From positions 1-64,000 of the IMG/VR virus record IMGVR_UViG_3300028030_000010: a DNA stretch of 64,000 nt; one strand, 5' to 3'. Below are positions 50,754-59,325 of this stretch, one piece after another. Below the pieces are notes generated by a model that saw nothing but the letters and a program-made list of their open reading frames with translations, was not told the origin of the DNA and made no database searches. Source of the DNA: a virus. The position numbers and the translations under genes are program-made. How positions within the stretch are numbered: position 1 is the stretch's first letter; each line of letters begins with the position of its first letter.

Positions 50754-51164
50754 CTAAGAAGATTTACCCTTCAATTCTTTTGCTATTTTCTCTGCACTTC
50801 TTCCTACCACATAACCACCTATACCTATTTTAAGCAAATCCCACATTTGATCTGTTAACTCTAATGTAGGCACATGTAAACCAAATGCCTGAGCATATGG
50901 AACTATTATATAATTATTAGCAATGATAGTTACAAAAGTAAGCATTGTAATTGGTCTCCATGTAGAAGTTAGCCAATGTTCACTTTTAGCTTCAGCTTCT
51001 ACAATTTTTGCCTGCATTTGAAAAGTAGTTTTTTCTAATTCGCTTATTTTAGATAATAATTCTAACTTTTTATTGGGGTCATCGATAGCTTTTCCTGTAA
51101 TAGCTTCTCTTATGTCTTTAAATAAATTACCTACATCACTTAAATTAAAATCAACCAATCCCAT
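50754..51164 (-). CDS. Holin (three-TM family)
   Basis: 136 residues. The middle WLTSTWRPITMLTFVTIIANNYIIVPY and the end MWDLLKIGIGGYVVGRSAEKIAKEL match the three-transmembrane holins first known from gene-transfer agents, where WRP and GGYVxGRSxEK are characteristic. An N-terminal coiled coil precedes. It should form the pore that releases the endolysin, encoded divergently at 51215. First gene of an operon containing a two-component system. Confidence 0.85.
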   Translation of the reverse strand: MGLVDFNLSDVGNLFKDIREAITGKAIDDPNKKLELLSKISELEKTTFQMQAKIVEAEAKSEHWLTSTWRPITMLTFVTIIANNYIIVPYAQAFGLHVPTLELTDQMWDLLKIGIGGYVVGRSAEKIAKELKGKSS

Positions 51165-51181
51165 TTATTGTTCCTTTTTGG

Positions 51182-51198
51182 TAAGATTATATCAAAAA
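51182..51198 (-). promoter_or_regulatory. Extended -10 promoter for the lysis-signalling operon
   Basis: On minus this reads TTTTTGATATAATCTTA, with TATAAT at 51186-51191, 21 bases before the holin start. The same DNA lies in the leader of the divergent endolysin gene. Confidence 0.7.
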
Positions 51199-51214
51199 AA
51201 CAAAAGGACAAACA

Positions 51215-51784
51215 ATGAATGAAAAATTTTTAAATGCGTATAAAAACTTAATTGGTGCTGAAGGCGGTTATGTGGATAGACCTGAAGATGCAGGAGGAGA
51301 AACTTATAAAGGTATATCTAGAAAGTTTCATCCTGATTGGGAAGGCTGGACAATTATAGATAAATACAAAGATAAACCAGATTTTAAAAGCAAAATAAAA
51401 AAAGATAAAGAATTGGAAAAACTGGTGCAAAAATTTTATTATGAAAATTACTGGGAAAAATTTAATGGCGACAAACTTCCTTATTTAATCGCTGAAGAAC
51501 TGCTAGAACAAAGCGTAGTTTTAGGGACATGGAAAACAGCTGGAAAAAATCTTCAGAAAGCTCTTAACTTATTAAATTTAAACAATAAATTATTCTCAGA
51601 TCTAATTGAAGATGGAATTGTAGGGCCTAAAACATTAGCAGCAGTAAATAAAGTAAATCAAAGAAGATTGTTGACTGTATTAAATGGATTAGAATTTTGT
51701 AGGTTTAAAGAAAGCATGGAAAAAAGACCTATAAATGAAATATTTAGGGGATGGTTTGATAGGGTAAACTTTATTCTAAAATAA
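51215..51784 (+). CDS. Endolysin, GH108-type muramidase
   Basis: 189 residues. N-terminal GAEGGYVDRPEDAGGETYKGIS is the signature of glycoside hydrolase family 108, with the catalytic Glu in EGGY and the conserved D.GG.T..GI. The C-terminal part (GIVGPKTLAAVNKVN) is the peptidoglycan-binding end of the family. It cuts the glycan chain of the cell wall at lysis. It has no signal peptide, so release depends on the holin encoded divergently. Its 3' end overlaps the convergent polymerase gene by 14 bases. Confidence 0.9.
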   Translation: MNEKFLNAYKNLIGAEGGYVDRPEDAGGETYKGISRKFHPDWEGWTIIDKYKDKPDFKSKIKKDKELEKLVQKFYYENYWEKFNGDKLPYLIAEELLEQSVVLGTWKTAGKNLQKALNLLNLNNKLFSDLIEDGIVGPKTLAAVNKVNQRRLLTVLNGLEFCRFKESMEKRPINEIFRGWFDRVNFILK

Positions 51785-54700
51785 CAGGGTCGTTATAATT
51801 TAACTTCCCTTCTCTTATTAGTTTTTTTATTTCAGCTATACTGTGAACTTTTATAGGTTTTTTCTTTGATGGAATAGAAGCTTTATACGCCCCTATAACA
51901 GCATCCTGATCTGTTATCATTAGCAAGTCTTTATGAGTAAGCGTTCCTTGATCAGTGAACAATTGCTTAGAAGCAAGCATTTTTTCTTTTACATCTTTTA
52001 TACCTTCAGGAGTTACTGGTACATGCACAGCAATTTGGTCACCATCATAGTCAGCTGCCAAAGCCCTTTCTACCATTGGAGGTAATGATATAGAGTGACC
52101 AGGAACAAATTTTGGATATGCACCAATAAGGTTATGTTTCCATAAAGATGGAGCCCTGTTGTAGACTACAGGTATTTCTTTACCTAATCTGTGTAAAAGC
52201 TTGATTACTTTTTCATCCTTATTTTTGATCATTTCTTTTATTTGCAATTGAGTGTATCCCATTTTAGCCATTTCTCTACTAATGTGAGGCTCATACATTT
52301 TAAGCCCCATTTCTTCTGGTAACTCTATTTCATCTAATTTTAAATCCCCTCTTGAGGGTGTAATTACAGCCCTTCCTGACATAAATTGATTTTTTCTAAG
52401 CAACTGTTCTTGAACAAATGAGTCTTTCGGTCTATTTCCTCCTAAAACATCTAGTATCCCTTTTACTTGCTTATTTGCAATTGCTGGATTGTTACTAGGA
52501 TACAATCCATACATAGCGCCTATAGCATGTTGCAGAGAAAGTTTTAGATCATTTATTGTTTTTTTAGATAATTTGTTTTGTTTTGCTTCTTTTAAAGTGT
52601 TGTTTAAATTAATTATTTCTTGATAATGTAGATTTAGGTCTGAAACTCCATATTTACCGGTATGGTCTTTGATAATTGGCCTATAAACAGGCGGAATTAC
52701 TGGAACTGTTTTTAATACAGCTACATCTTTTAGAGATAAGTTGTTGTTTTTTAGTTTTTCTAAAAACTTAATGATTTTTAAATTTCTATCTTTTAGTTGC
52801 TCATTTGATGTTTTTTTATTTTCATCTTTCAGTTTTTTTATTTCTTTATTTATATCTATAGCAGATAATTTCTTAATTATACTATCTACACCATCTTCAA
52901 CCATCATTTCTTTTAATTTTTTTTCAGGGATACCTAACAAGAAAGCAATTTCATATGAATAAATTGGGTTAATTAATGGTTCGTTTAATTTTATATGAGC
53001 ATACCTATTACCTAATTCTCCGAAAATAGAAGGATCAAAAAGCCCTCCTTTTCTAGGAGAACCATCAGTTGCGTTTATAGTTTCTGCACTTTTAACTTCT
53101 TTAGGCCCCTTTTTGATAATATCCTTATCTGTTGCGGGAACCAGATTGAAGCTATTTGGGTCATCTTCAACATTTACATTTAGTTGACTTAATAGAGCTT
53201 TAAATTTTTCATAGGCAAAATTTTCAGCCGGTTTAGGTAGTGGTTGTCCTTTTCTAAAGGCTTCAAACCAAGCATCATTTTTTTGGCCTTTTATTTTTCT
53301 AGCCTCTCTTAGTAAATCTTTCGCATTATGTGCTAATAACGCATTTATTTCCATATTTGAAAAAGATGAAGCCGAAGTTTTGCCACCTTTTGCTGGTTGT
53401 TCATTAATATTAACCCTATCAGTAGCAGTAGCACTCATTCCAGATTCAGAATCTTTAAAAAGCTTATAAGTGTATGGTTCTCCTACAAAAACTTTTTGAG
53501 GAAAAGGTTTGCCTGTTTCTGGATTGATTAGCGTTTCATATTGTTCAACCCCATGTTTCTTAGCTTCTTCCTCTGCAAATTTTAAATTATCAGTTAAAGA
53601 ATATTGATCTAGCACATAAGATTTGTCAGTTTTTTTTCCTACTTTACCTAGAGTTGCTTCTATTAATTGCCCAGGATTGATCCTTGAAATAACCCCAGCA
53701 GATGTAACTATAATATGTACTGGTTCACCTTTCTCATTTTTTGGCATTTTATCATCAGGTAAAATCAAAGAAATAGAACCTTTGTTACCATATCTCCCTG
53801 ATAACTTGTCACCTATTTGGGCCTTAGATTTTGTTTTTACAAAAACCCTAATATTGTTCCCTGATTTGTTTACAGACACCACTTTACCATCATGATGATG
53901 AGTCCATGTTTCTAATTTCAATTTGTATGGTTTAAATAAAGTTTTTTCTAAAGAAGTTATAGGTTTATCTTTATTTACGACTAATTTAATCACTAAAGGT
54001 TCATTAAATTTAACGGTTGCGCCTTTTTTTATAACTCCGTGCTCATCATACTTTGATAAATCATATTTAGATAAAGTAAGAGGAAATAAAGCCTTAGCCT
54101 TTTTTAAATCTAATACATCATCTCTATCTATATGAATTTCTTCTTTATACATATGAAGAGAAGTTAAGTTTTTGGCTGCAGTTTCAGATACAATGATTGC
54201 ATCATTTCTGTTGCCAGGCATCGACATCCAAGCTGTTCTTAAATGCACTCCATTTGCAAAATAACCATCTTTAGCATAGTTACTTTCTGCTATCACTTCT
54301 CCTTTTTTTACTCTATCTCCTACCTTAACCTTAGGCTCCATAGATATGTATGTTTTTCTAGCTAATGGAAGGTCTTTTATGTATTTAATTTTATGACCAT
54401 CTATTTGAATGTAATCATCAGTTATTTTTTCAACTTTACCAGAAACAGGACTTTTCACAACTTGGTTTGTTTTTTCTGCTATTTTTTTATAAAAATCTTC
54501 ATTTTTATCTTTTGTTCTAACAATTGGAGCTTCTCTATGTTCTAGCGATAAAGCTTGTTGAGCGTGCTTTTGAGCCATTGTAGCTCTCATGCCATCCATT
54601 GAATTAATAAGAGGCAATGTTTTTGTTGATGAAGTGTGTATATCGCTTGAGCTTTCTATCGCATAATCTACATCTTTTAGAGACTTTACTGTATATTCTT

Positions 54701-56084
54701 TTTCTCCATCTCTAATTGGAATTCCTTCTTTTTTAGCTCTCTCTTTTGATGCAGGATAAGCTACTTTTTTGTTCCACAATTCTTTTATTGTTTTTATTTC
54801 TTTTTTTCCTGTTTTTACATTTAAAACTTCTATTGCAGGCTCTCCATTTTCATCAACATATGCATTATTTGTTACTGCCAATGTAATCCCTGTCTTTGCT
54901 CCTTCCGGAGACACAACTGGGTCAATAAAACCTAATTGAGAAGAATGAATTGCTTTATCATCTTCTGTTAAAGCTCTATCTGTTTCTATTCCACCTTCTC
55001 CTAAAGGAGTTAACAATTTTGTTGCCATATGTGTTTGAATAGGGTTGTATTCTTCTGGCATTCTGGATATCTTTGAAACAGTTAAAAAACTTTTTAGTGT
55101 ATCAGTTAAATAATTGTGATTAAATACATCATTTAACGAATTAAGTGCTGGATTGTTTAATTTTTGTTTTATTTTAAAAATTTCTTTTACTGAATTTTTT
55201 GCAAAATATTCAGGCATAAGATGTATAGCGTTTAACACTTTTCTATTAGCTAAGTTGTTTTTCTGTTTTAAATCTACTTCTTCTCCTCTGTAAGCTTTCA
55301 ATATTTGCTTAATGTTTGCGAAAATCAATTCGGGAGTTAATTTGCTTGTCTCAACTCCAAAGTTTCTTTTGTTAACATCTGGGTCCAATTCCATATGATC
55401 AAAAATATACTTTATCTGTTCTGTTAATGGCTTTTGTTTTATATCATTTGGCAAAGAGTATGATTTTTTTATAAATTTTTCTAAATCAGTTGGATTTGTT
55501 TTATTTATATTGATTTCATATAGCTTTTTCCCTAATTTTCTTTTAATTTCTTCATCAGAAACACCTAACGCTTTCAATATGCTAACAACAGACACATTAG
55601 AATTTCCTATGTTAAAATAAATTACACCAGTATCTGGGTTAAGTGTTATTTTGAATTGTCTGTTTCCTATTGGATTAACTATTGTAACAATTTCTCCATT
55701 TTTTCTTTCGAACAAATAAGTACCAGGTTTTAATCTTTGCTGATTAGGTATAGCATACGAATTCCCATCTATTATGAAAGTTTCTTTAGGTGAGAATTTA
55801 GGAACTTTAGCTATCAAAATGTTTTTTTTACATTCTATTTTTTTATTATCCTTTTTTCTAATTAAACAAACATCTCCTCTAATTTCATTAAATAAACTTT
55901 TGCCTTTTAAAATAGCATTCTTAACATCTTCTAAGTCCACTTCTTTTTGTATTCCTTTAACATTGGAAACTTCTATTTTGTAAAAGTTCCCTTCTATGGG
56001 AAAGGTTTTTTCAACTTCCTTAACAACATTATTTAATATGTGTTTATCAATTTTTTCTGGAGAATCATCTATTTTGTAAAACAT
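51771..56084 (-). CDS. RNA polymerase beta subunit fused to N-terminal beta'
   Basis: 1437 residues. Residues about 1-970 are a complete bacterial-type beta: the GFIDPVVSPEGAKTGITLAV segment, NSMDGMRATMAQKHAQQAL, PGNRNDAIIVSE near 623, GRYGNKG near 761, and GGKTSASSFSNMEINALLAH near the end of beta. From about 980, LVPATDKDI and GGLFDPSIFG open beta'. The first zinc finger is missing. The catalytic metal motif is AADYDGDQIAVHVP near 1340 (canonical NADFDGDQ). It ends where the other phage chain (25194-26960) begins. TAGGAG precedes the start. No alpha or omega gene is seen. Helicobacter has a natural beta-beta' fusion, but there beta' is complete. Confidence 0.95.
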   Translation of the reverse strand: MFYKIDDSPEKIDKHILNNVVKEVEKTFPIEGNFYKIEVSNVKGIQKEVDLEDVKNAILKGKSLFNEIRGDVCLIRKKDNKKIECKKNILIAKVPKFSPKETFIIDGNSYAIPNQQRLKPGTYLFERKNGEIVTIVNPIGNRQFKITLNPDTGVIYFNIGNSNVSVVSILKALGVSDEEIKRKLGKKLYEININKTNPTDLEKFIKKSYSLPNDIKQKPLTEQIKYIFDHMELDPDVNKRNFGVETSKLTPELIFANIKQILKAYRGEEVDLKQKNNLANRKVLNAIHLMPEYFAKNSVKEIFKIKQKLNNPALNSLNDVFNHNYLTDTLKSFLTVSKISRMPEEYNPIQTHMATKLLTPLGEGGIETDRALTEDDKAIHSSQLGFIDPVVSPEGAKTGITLAVTNNAYVDENGEPAIEVLNVKTGKKEIKTIKELWNKKVAYPASKERAKKEGIPIRDGEKEYTVKSLKDVDYAIESSSDIHTSSTKTLPLINSMDGMRATMAQKHAQQALSLEHREAPIVRTKDKNEDFYKKIAEKTNQVVKSPVSGKVEKITDDYIQIDGHKIKYIKDLPLARKTYISMEPKVKVGDRVKKGEVIAESNYAKDGYFANGVHLRTAWMSMPGNRNDAIIVSETAAKNLTSLHMYKEEIHIDRDDVLDLKKAKALFPLTLSKYDLSKYDEHGVIKKGATVKFNEPLVIKLVVNKDKPITSLEKTLFKPYKLKLETWTHHHDGKVVSVNKSGNNIRVFVKTKSKAQIGDKLSGRYGNKGSISLILPDDKMPKNEKGEPVHIIVTSAGVISRINPGQLIEATLGKVGKKTDKSYVLDQYSLTDNLKFAEEEAKKHGVEQYETLINPETGKPFPQKVFVGEPYTYKLFKDSESGMSATATDRVNINEQPAKGGKTSASSFSNMEINALLAHNAKDLLREARKIKGQKNDAWFEAFRKGQPLPKPAENFAYEKFKALLSQLNVNVEDDPNSFNLVPATDKDIIKKGPKEVKSAETINATDGSPRKGGLFDPSIFGELGNRYAHIKLNEPLINPIYSYEIAFLLGIPEKKLKEMMVEDGVDSIIKKLSAIDINKEIKKLKDENKKTSNEQLKDRNLKIIKFLEKLKNNNLSLKDVAVLKTVPVIPPVYRPIIKDHTGKYGVSDLNLHYQEIINLNNTLKEAKQNKLSKKTINDLKLSLQHAIGAMYGLYPSNNPAIANKQVKGILDVLGGNRPKDSFVQEQLLRKNQFMSGRAVITPSRGDLKLDEIELPEEMGLKMYEPHISREMAKMGYTQLQIKEMIKNKDEKVIKLLHRLGKEIPVVYNRAPSLWKHNLIGAYPKFVPGHSISLPPMVERALAADYDGDQIAVHVPVTPEGIKDVKEKMLASKQLFTDQGTLTHKDLLMITDQDAVIGAYKASIPSKKKPIKVHSIAEIKKLIREGKLNYNDPVILE

Positions 56085-56306
56085 TTACGCTCCTAAAACA
56101 AATATTTTTCCCATTTCCTCCATTCTTCTTAATAACTCTTGATATTGTTCTTCTGTTAAAGAAGCTTCTATAACTTCATTGTCTGATTTTTTTATTGTTA
56201 AATTCACTCTTGTTTCATCATTTGGATCTTTATGTGCCTCAAACTCAGCATTTTCTAAATTAACAGCTTTATCAAAACCTTCTTTAGTTTTTACTAATAC
56301 CAACAT
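56085..56306 (-). CDS. Small unknown protein, 73 aa
   Basis: Directly upstream of and touching the polymerase start. Beta-rich with an acidic character (VLVKTKEGFDKAVNLENAEF..., ITKKSDNEVIEASL) and a short helical end (EEQYQELLRRMEEMGKIFVLGA). AAAGGAGAT precedes the start. It might assist the polymerase, but nothing in the sequence shows this. Confidence 0.6.
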   Translation of the reverse strand: MLVLVKTKEGFDKAVNLENAEFEAHKDPNDETRVNLTIKKSDNEVIEASLTEEQYQELLRRMEEMGKIFVLGA

Positions 56307-56317
56307 TTTAATCTCCT

Positions 56318-56764
56318 TTATTTTTGTAATTTTAAAAAATAATCTTTTGCATTTTTAATATATCCGTTTAATTTTAGTACATCTATTTTTTTATTTTCTT
56401 CATAAAATGAAGTAACCAACTGGTAACTATTTAACCCTAAATCCATTACAATAAATTTTACAAGTTCACCTAACTTTTCATACATTTTATTGCTTAAATC
56501 AGGGGCATCAAACAGTACTAAAATCCCAACCCCTTTTGGCGAAATAAAAGCATCTCTAATTAGACCATTATTCATAGACAATGGTCTACCTCTTGTAACC
56601 AATTCATTTAAAGACATGTCTATACTAACTTCATCTAATTTACTTAAATCTAAAAGATAATGAAAAGGAACATATTCAAAATTAGCATCTTTCCATTTTT
56701 TTATTTCTTTTTGATAATCTGATAATGTTACCTTCTCTATGTACACAAAGTTAACATGTCTCAT
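56318..56764 (-). CDS. Unknown protein, 148 aa
   Basis: Mixed alpha/beta (MRHVNFVYIEKVTLSDYQKEIKKW; GVGILVLFDAPDLSNKM; SYQLVTSFYEEN). Similar in length and style to the next upstream gene product (231 aa), with which it overlaps by 4 bases. Part of the operon ending in the polymerase fusion. Not recognised. Confidence 0.55.
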   Translation of the reverse strand: MRHVNFVYIEKVTLSDYQKEIKKWKDANFEYVPFHYLLDLSKLDEVSIDMSLNELVTRGRPLSMNNGLIRDAFISPKGVGILVLFDAPDLSNKMYEKLGELVKFIVMDLGLNSYQLVTSFYEENKKIDVLKLNGYIKNAKDYFLKLQK

Positions 56765-57456
56765 TCTTTATTCCCCTCAAACAATTGAGACAATTCATCA
56801 GATACACCAAGTATCATACTTGTAGCTAACTTTTGTATTTTATCTAAATTATGCCTAAAGATACAAACAAATCCTGAAAATTTATCCCCTTTTTCATAAC
56901 TTCCATACAACCTATAAGTTGTATATACATATGATAAGTCGTTTAATAGATCCCACGTTTCTCTATGCGCTTTCCCTATTATCAAAAATATTTCTTCATC
57001 TATTTGAAATATTTTTAATGGTTCTTTCAACATATGAACAAGATGTTTTTCTTCTACATTTTTCACAATATCATCAAATTTGTTAGACAAGTTTTCTATA
57101 TTTTTAAGATTTTCTGTCTTATGTAGAATTTCCAGAATTCTATAAGAAAAGAATAAAATCGGTTTTTTATCCTGGTCATAAATAACATGAACTTCTTTTA
57201 CAGGAGAAACCAAAGATGATGCGATAGCGCATATAGATTTAAAAAAATCATCTAACTCAGGGACTAAATCAAGCTTTACAAAACATCCGGAATGAGATAA
57301 GGGAATTAAATCTTCAGAAAATTCAACTTTTTTTAAAATATCTTCTTCTTTTAAAGAATCAATATCTTGTTGAGGCAACTTTCTTATAACATCTATTAAA
57401 ACTAAAGCGTCTGGATTTAAAATTTTAACCATTAAATTTGTTTGTTTATTTTCCAT
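56761..57456 (-). CDS. Unknown protein, 231 aa
   Basis: First gene of the polymerase operon, with promoter at 57480. Alpha/beta sequence (KILNPDALVLIDVIRKLPQQDI; KEVHVIYDQDKKPILFFSYRIL; GDKFSGFVCIFRHNL). No catalytic motif. Function unknown. Confidence 0.6.
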   Translation of the reverse strand: MENKQTNLMVKILNPDALVLIDVIRKLPQQDIDSLKEEDILKKVEFSEDLIPLSHSGCFVKLDLVPELDDFFKSICAIASSLVSPVKEVHVIYDQDKKPILFFSYRILEILHKTENLKNIENLSNKFDDIVKNVEEKHLVHMLKEPLKIFQIDEEIFLIIGKAHRETWDLLNDLSYVYTTYRLYGSYEKGDKFSGFVCIFRHNLDKIQKLATSMILGVSDELSQLFEGNKE

Positions 57457-57475
57457 TCTGCTATCCTTTTTTTTT

Positions 57476-57490
57476 GAAAATTATAACATA
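57476..57490 (-). promoter_or_regulatory. Extended -10 promoter for the polymerase operon
   Basis: On minus this reads TATGTTATAATTTTC, with TATAAT at 57480-57485, 23 bases before the ATG. It lies between the end of the portal gene and this operon. Confidence 0.65.
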
Positions 57491-59314
57491 TTATTGTTGG
57501 TTTTGCTCCAGAGCTTCTTTACCCGTCATATATATTGTTTTTCTTTCTTTCATTTCTAATAACGATTTAACTGTTGCATATAAGATATAGTTGGTTTTTG
57601 CCATTTCATCCAACATGCTTCTTCTTTGACCTTCATCCATTTGCATCAATTGTTCAACATATTGTTGAGCCTCTTGCAATAATGCTTGTGTGTTTAAGTT
57701 TTGGAATTTAGATTGATTTAATATATCTTTTTCTCTAGCTTTTTCTTCTATGCTTTGTTGAATTTCTTGTTGATAATGTTGCATTTCTAGCTGTTGTTTA
57801 ATTTGTTCTTTTTGTTCTTCTGCAGTTCTTCTTCTTTCAGTATTTGCATCCATATTAAACAATTCGAGTAATGTACCTGTAGAAATAAGCCCTCCGCCTT
57901 GAGCTGCTAATTGAACAATAGTAGCTTTTTCTTGTAAATCATCAATAATCTTGAATGGTAATAATGTTACTTGTATAGGTTTTTTGTTTGCAATATGAGA
58001 AACTTTAGAAATAATAAAATCAATAATCATATTCAAATCATATTGATTTTTTGCCATTTGATTTTCAAGTAGCCTTAATGCTGGTCCTTGAGAAGCATAA
58101 CTTAAACCTCCTTTTATAAATTCAACAGGTACTCCCAGTGCGTTCGCTATGTTAATTTCTTTGTTAGATAGCTCTTGATCTAAGTTTAATATTTTCCCGT
58201 CTCCTAAAATTTGTTGCACACCAACAGGGAAAGGGGTAACTTGCACTGCAGATGGATCAAGCTTCCACTTATTTATCATCTCTTTCAGTTTTTCGGCTAC
58301 ACTTTCGCCACTCATAAATGAATACATTTCTTGTCCATTAGCAGTAGGAAATACCGTTCTTAACGGAACTAAATAATCCATGGCAATTTTTTCATTTGCT
58401 TTATTATAAATTAAATAAGTTAACACAGTCGGGATTGCTGCTACTAATCTAGGAATACCCCATATTGTAGAAACTCCTGCTATAGCACTTCTTTTCCCAT
58501 GATACAAACTATTATTATTGAATCTAAATTTTTTATTAGTTAAAACTGAAATAATCATTTCTTTTGGAGTTGTTTCTAAAAAAAGTTTAGAGTTGTTTTT
58601 AATCCCTTGTTTAATATTATCTTCTATATCATAGTAGTAAACTGCACTTCCAGACACAGGATTATATTCAATGTCTATATTGTTTGGATTCCAAATAATG
58701 ATATTAGCTTTTGATACATCATTAACCGTCATATCTATTACTTCATGTTCAGTTACAGCTTTACATTTAGTGCAAAATGTTTCAACATATAAAACATCGT
58801 GTACTTGATTTCCAGCGTTTAATTTTGTAGTGTAGTCATAATCTTTTTTTTCATTGTTTTGAATTTTTAATTCTTTTTTAGTTTTGAGTTTTATGTTTCC
58901 ATAAGCTTGAATCGGCAACATTTTTTTACATTGTTTACATTTTAGCATTCTATTAAACGGTTTATAGATCGACACAAAAACATTTCCATATGTTTCCAAA
59001 TTATAACTAATTTCTAATAATTTAGGCTTAAGCCCTAAATCTTGCTCTAAAATTTGCTTCCACGAATCTTTTAGGGTTATATTTGTTTCATTAAAATCAT
59101 CGCCAACATGATATTTAAAATTCGTTACAGTGGTTTCTGATATTTTTTTTACACCAGCTGCTGCAACAGGAACATTACTAACTATAAATTCACACCATTT
59201 AAAAATATCCTTTATATTTGACGGCAGGTAACTAGAAAACGATGATAAAATAGGGTTTCTAGCAAATGCATTTCTTAAATCTAAATTTGAATAAATTACT
59301 GATTCATCAGCCAT
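57491..59314 (-). CDS. Portal protein with zinc knuckle
   Basis: 607 residues. Portal features: a wing region (KLLEISYNLETYGNVFVSIYKP), LYHGKRSAIAGVSTIWGIPRL, a long helix with ISNALGVPVEFIKGG-type sequence (NIANALGVPVEFIKGGLSYASQGPALRLLENQ), and a Gln-rich C-terminal coiled coil. Two CxxC pairs (CKQCKK near 124, CTKCKA near 181) form a likely zinc knuckle, unusual for a portal. It forms the ring at one capsid vertex through which DNA is packaged by TerL. Second gene of its operon, 11 bases after the preceding gene. Confidence 0.85.
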   Translation of the reverse strand: MADESVIYSNLDLRNAFARNPILSSFSSYLPSNIKDIFKWCEFIVSNVPVAAAGVKKISETTVTNFKYHVGDDFNETNITLKDSWKQILEQDLGLKPKLLEISYNLETYGNVFVSIYKPFNRMLKCKQCKKMLPIQAYGNIKLKTKKELKIQNNEKKDYDYTTKLNAGNQVHDVLYVETFCTKCKAVTEHEVIDMTVNDVSKANIIIWNPNNIDIEYNPVSGSAVYYYDIEDNIKQGIKNNSKLFLETTPKEMIISVLTNKKFRFNNNSLYHGKRSAIAGVSTIWGIPRLVAAIPTVLTYLIYNKANEKIAMDYLVPLRTVFPTANGQEMYSFMSGESVAEKLKEMINKWKLDPSAVQVTPFPVGVQQILGDGKILNLDQELSNKEINIANALGVPVEFIKGGLSYASQGPALRLLENQMAKNQYDLNMIIDFIISKVSHIANKKPIQVTLLPFKIIDDLQEKATIVQLAAQGGGLISTGTLLELFNMDANTERRRTAEEQKEQIKQQLEMQHYQQEIQQSIEEKAREKDILNQSKFQNLNTQALLQEAQQYVEQLMQMDEGQRRSMLDEMAKTNYILYATVKSLLEMKERKTIYMTGKEALEQNQQ

Positions 59315-59325
59315 ACGATTCCTTT

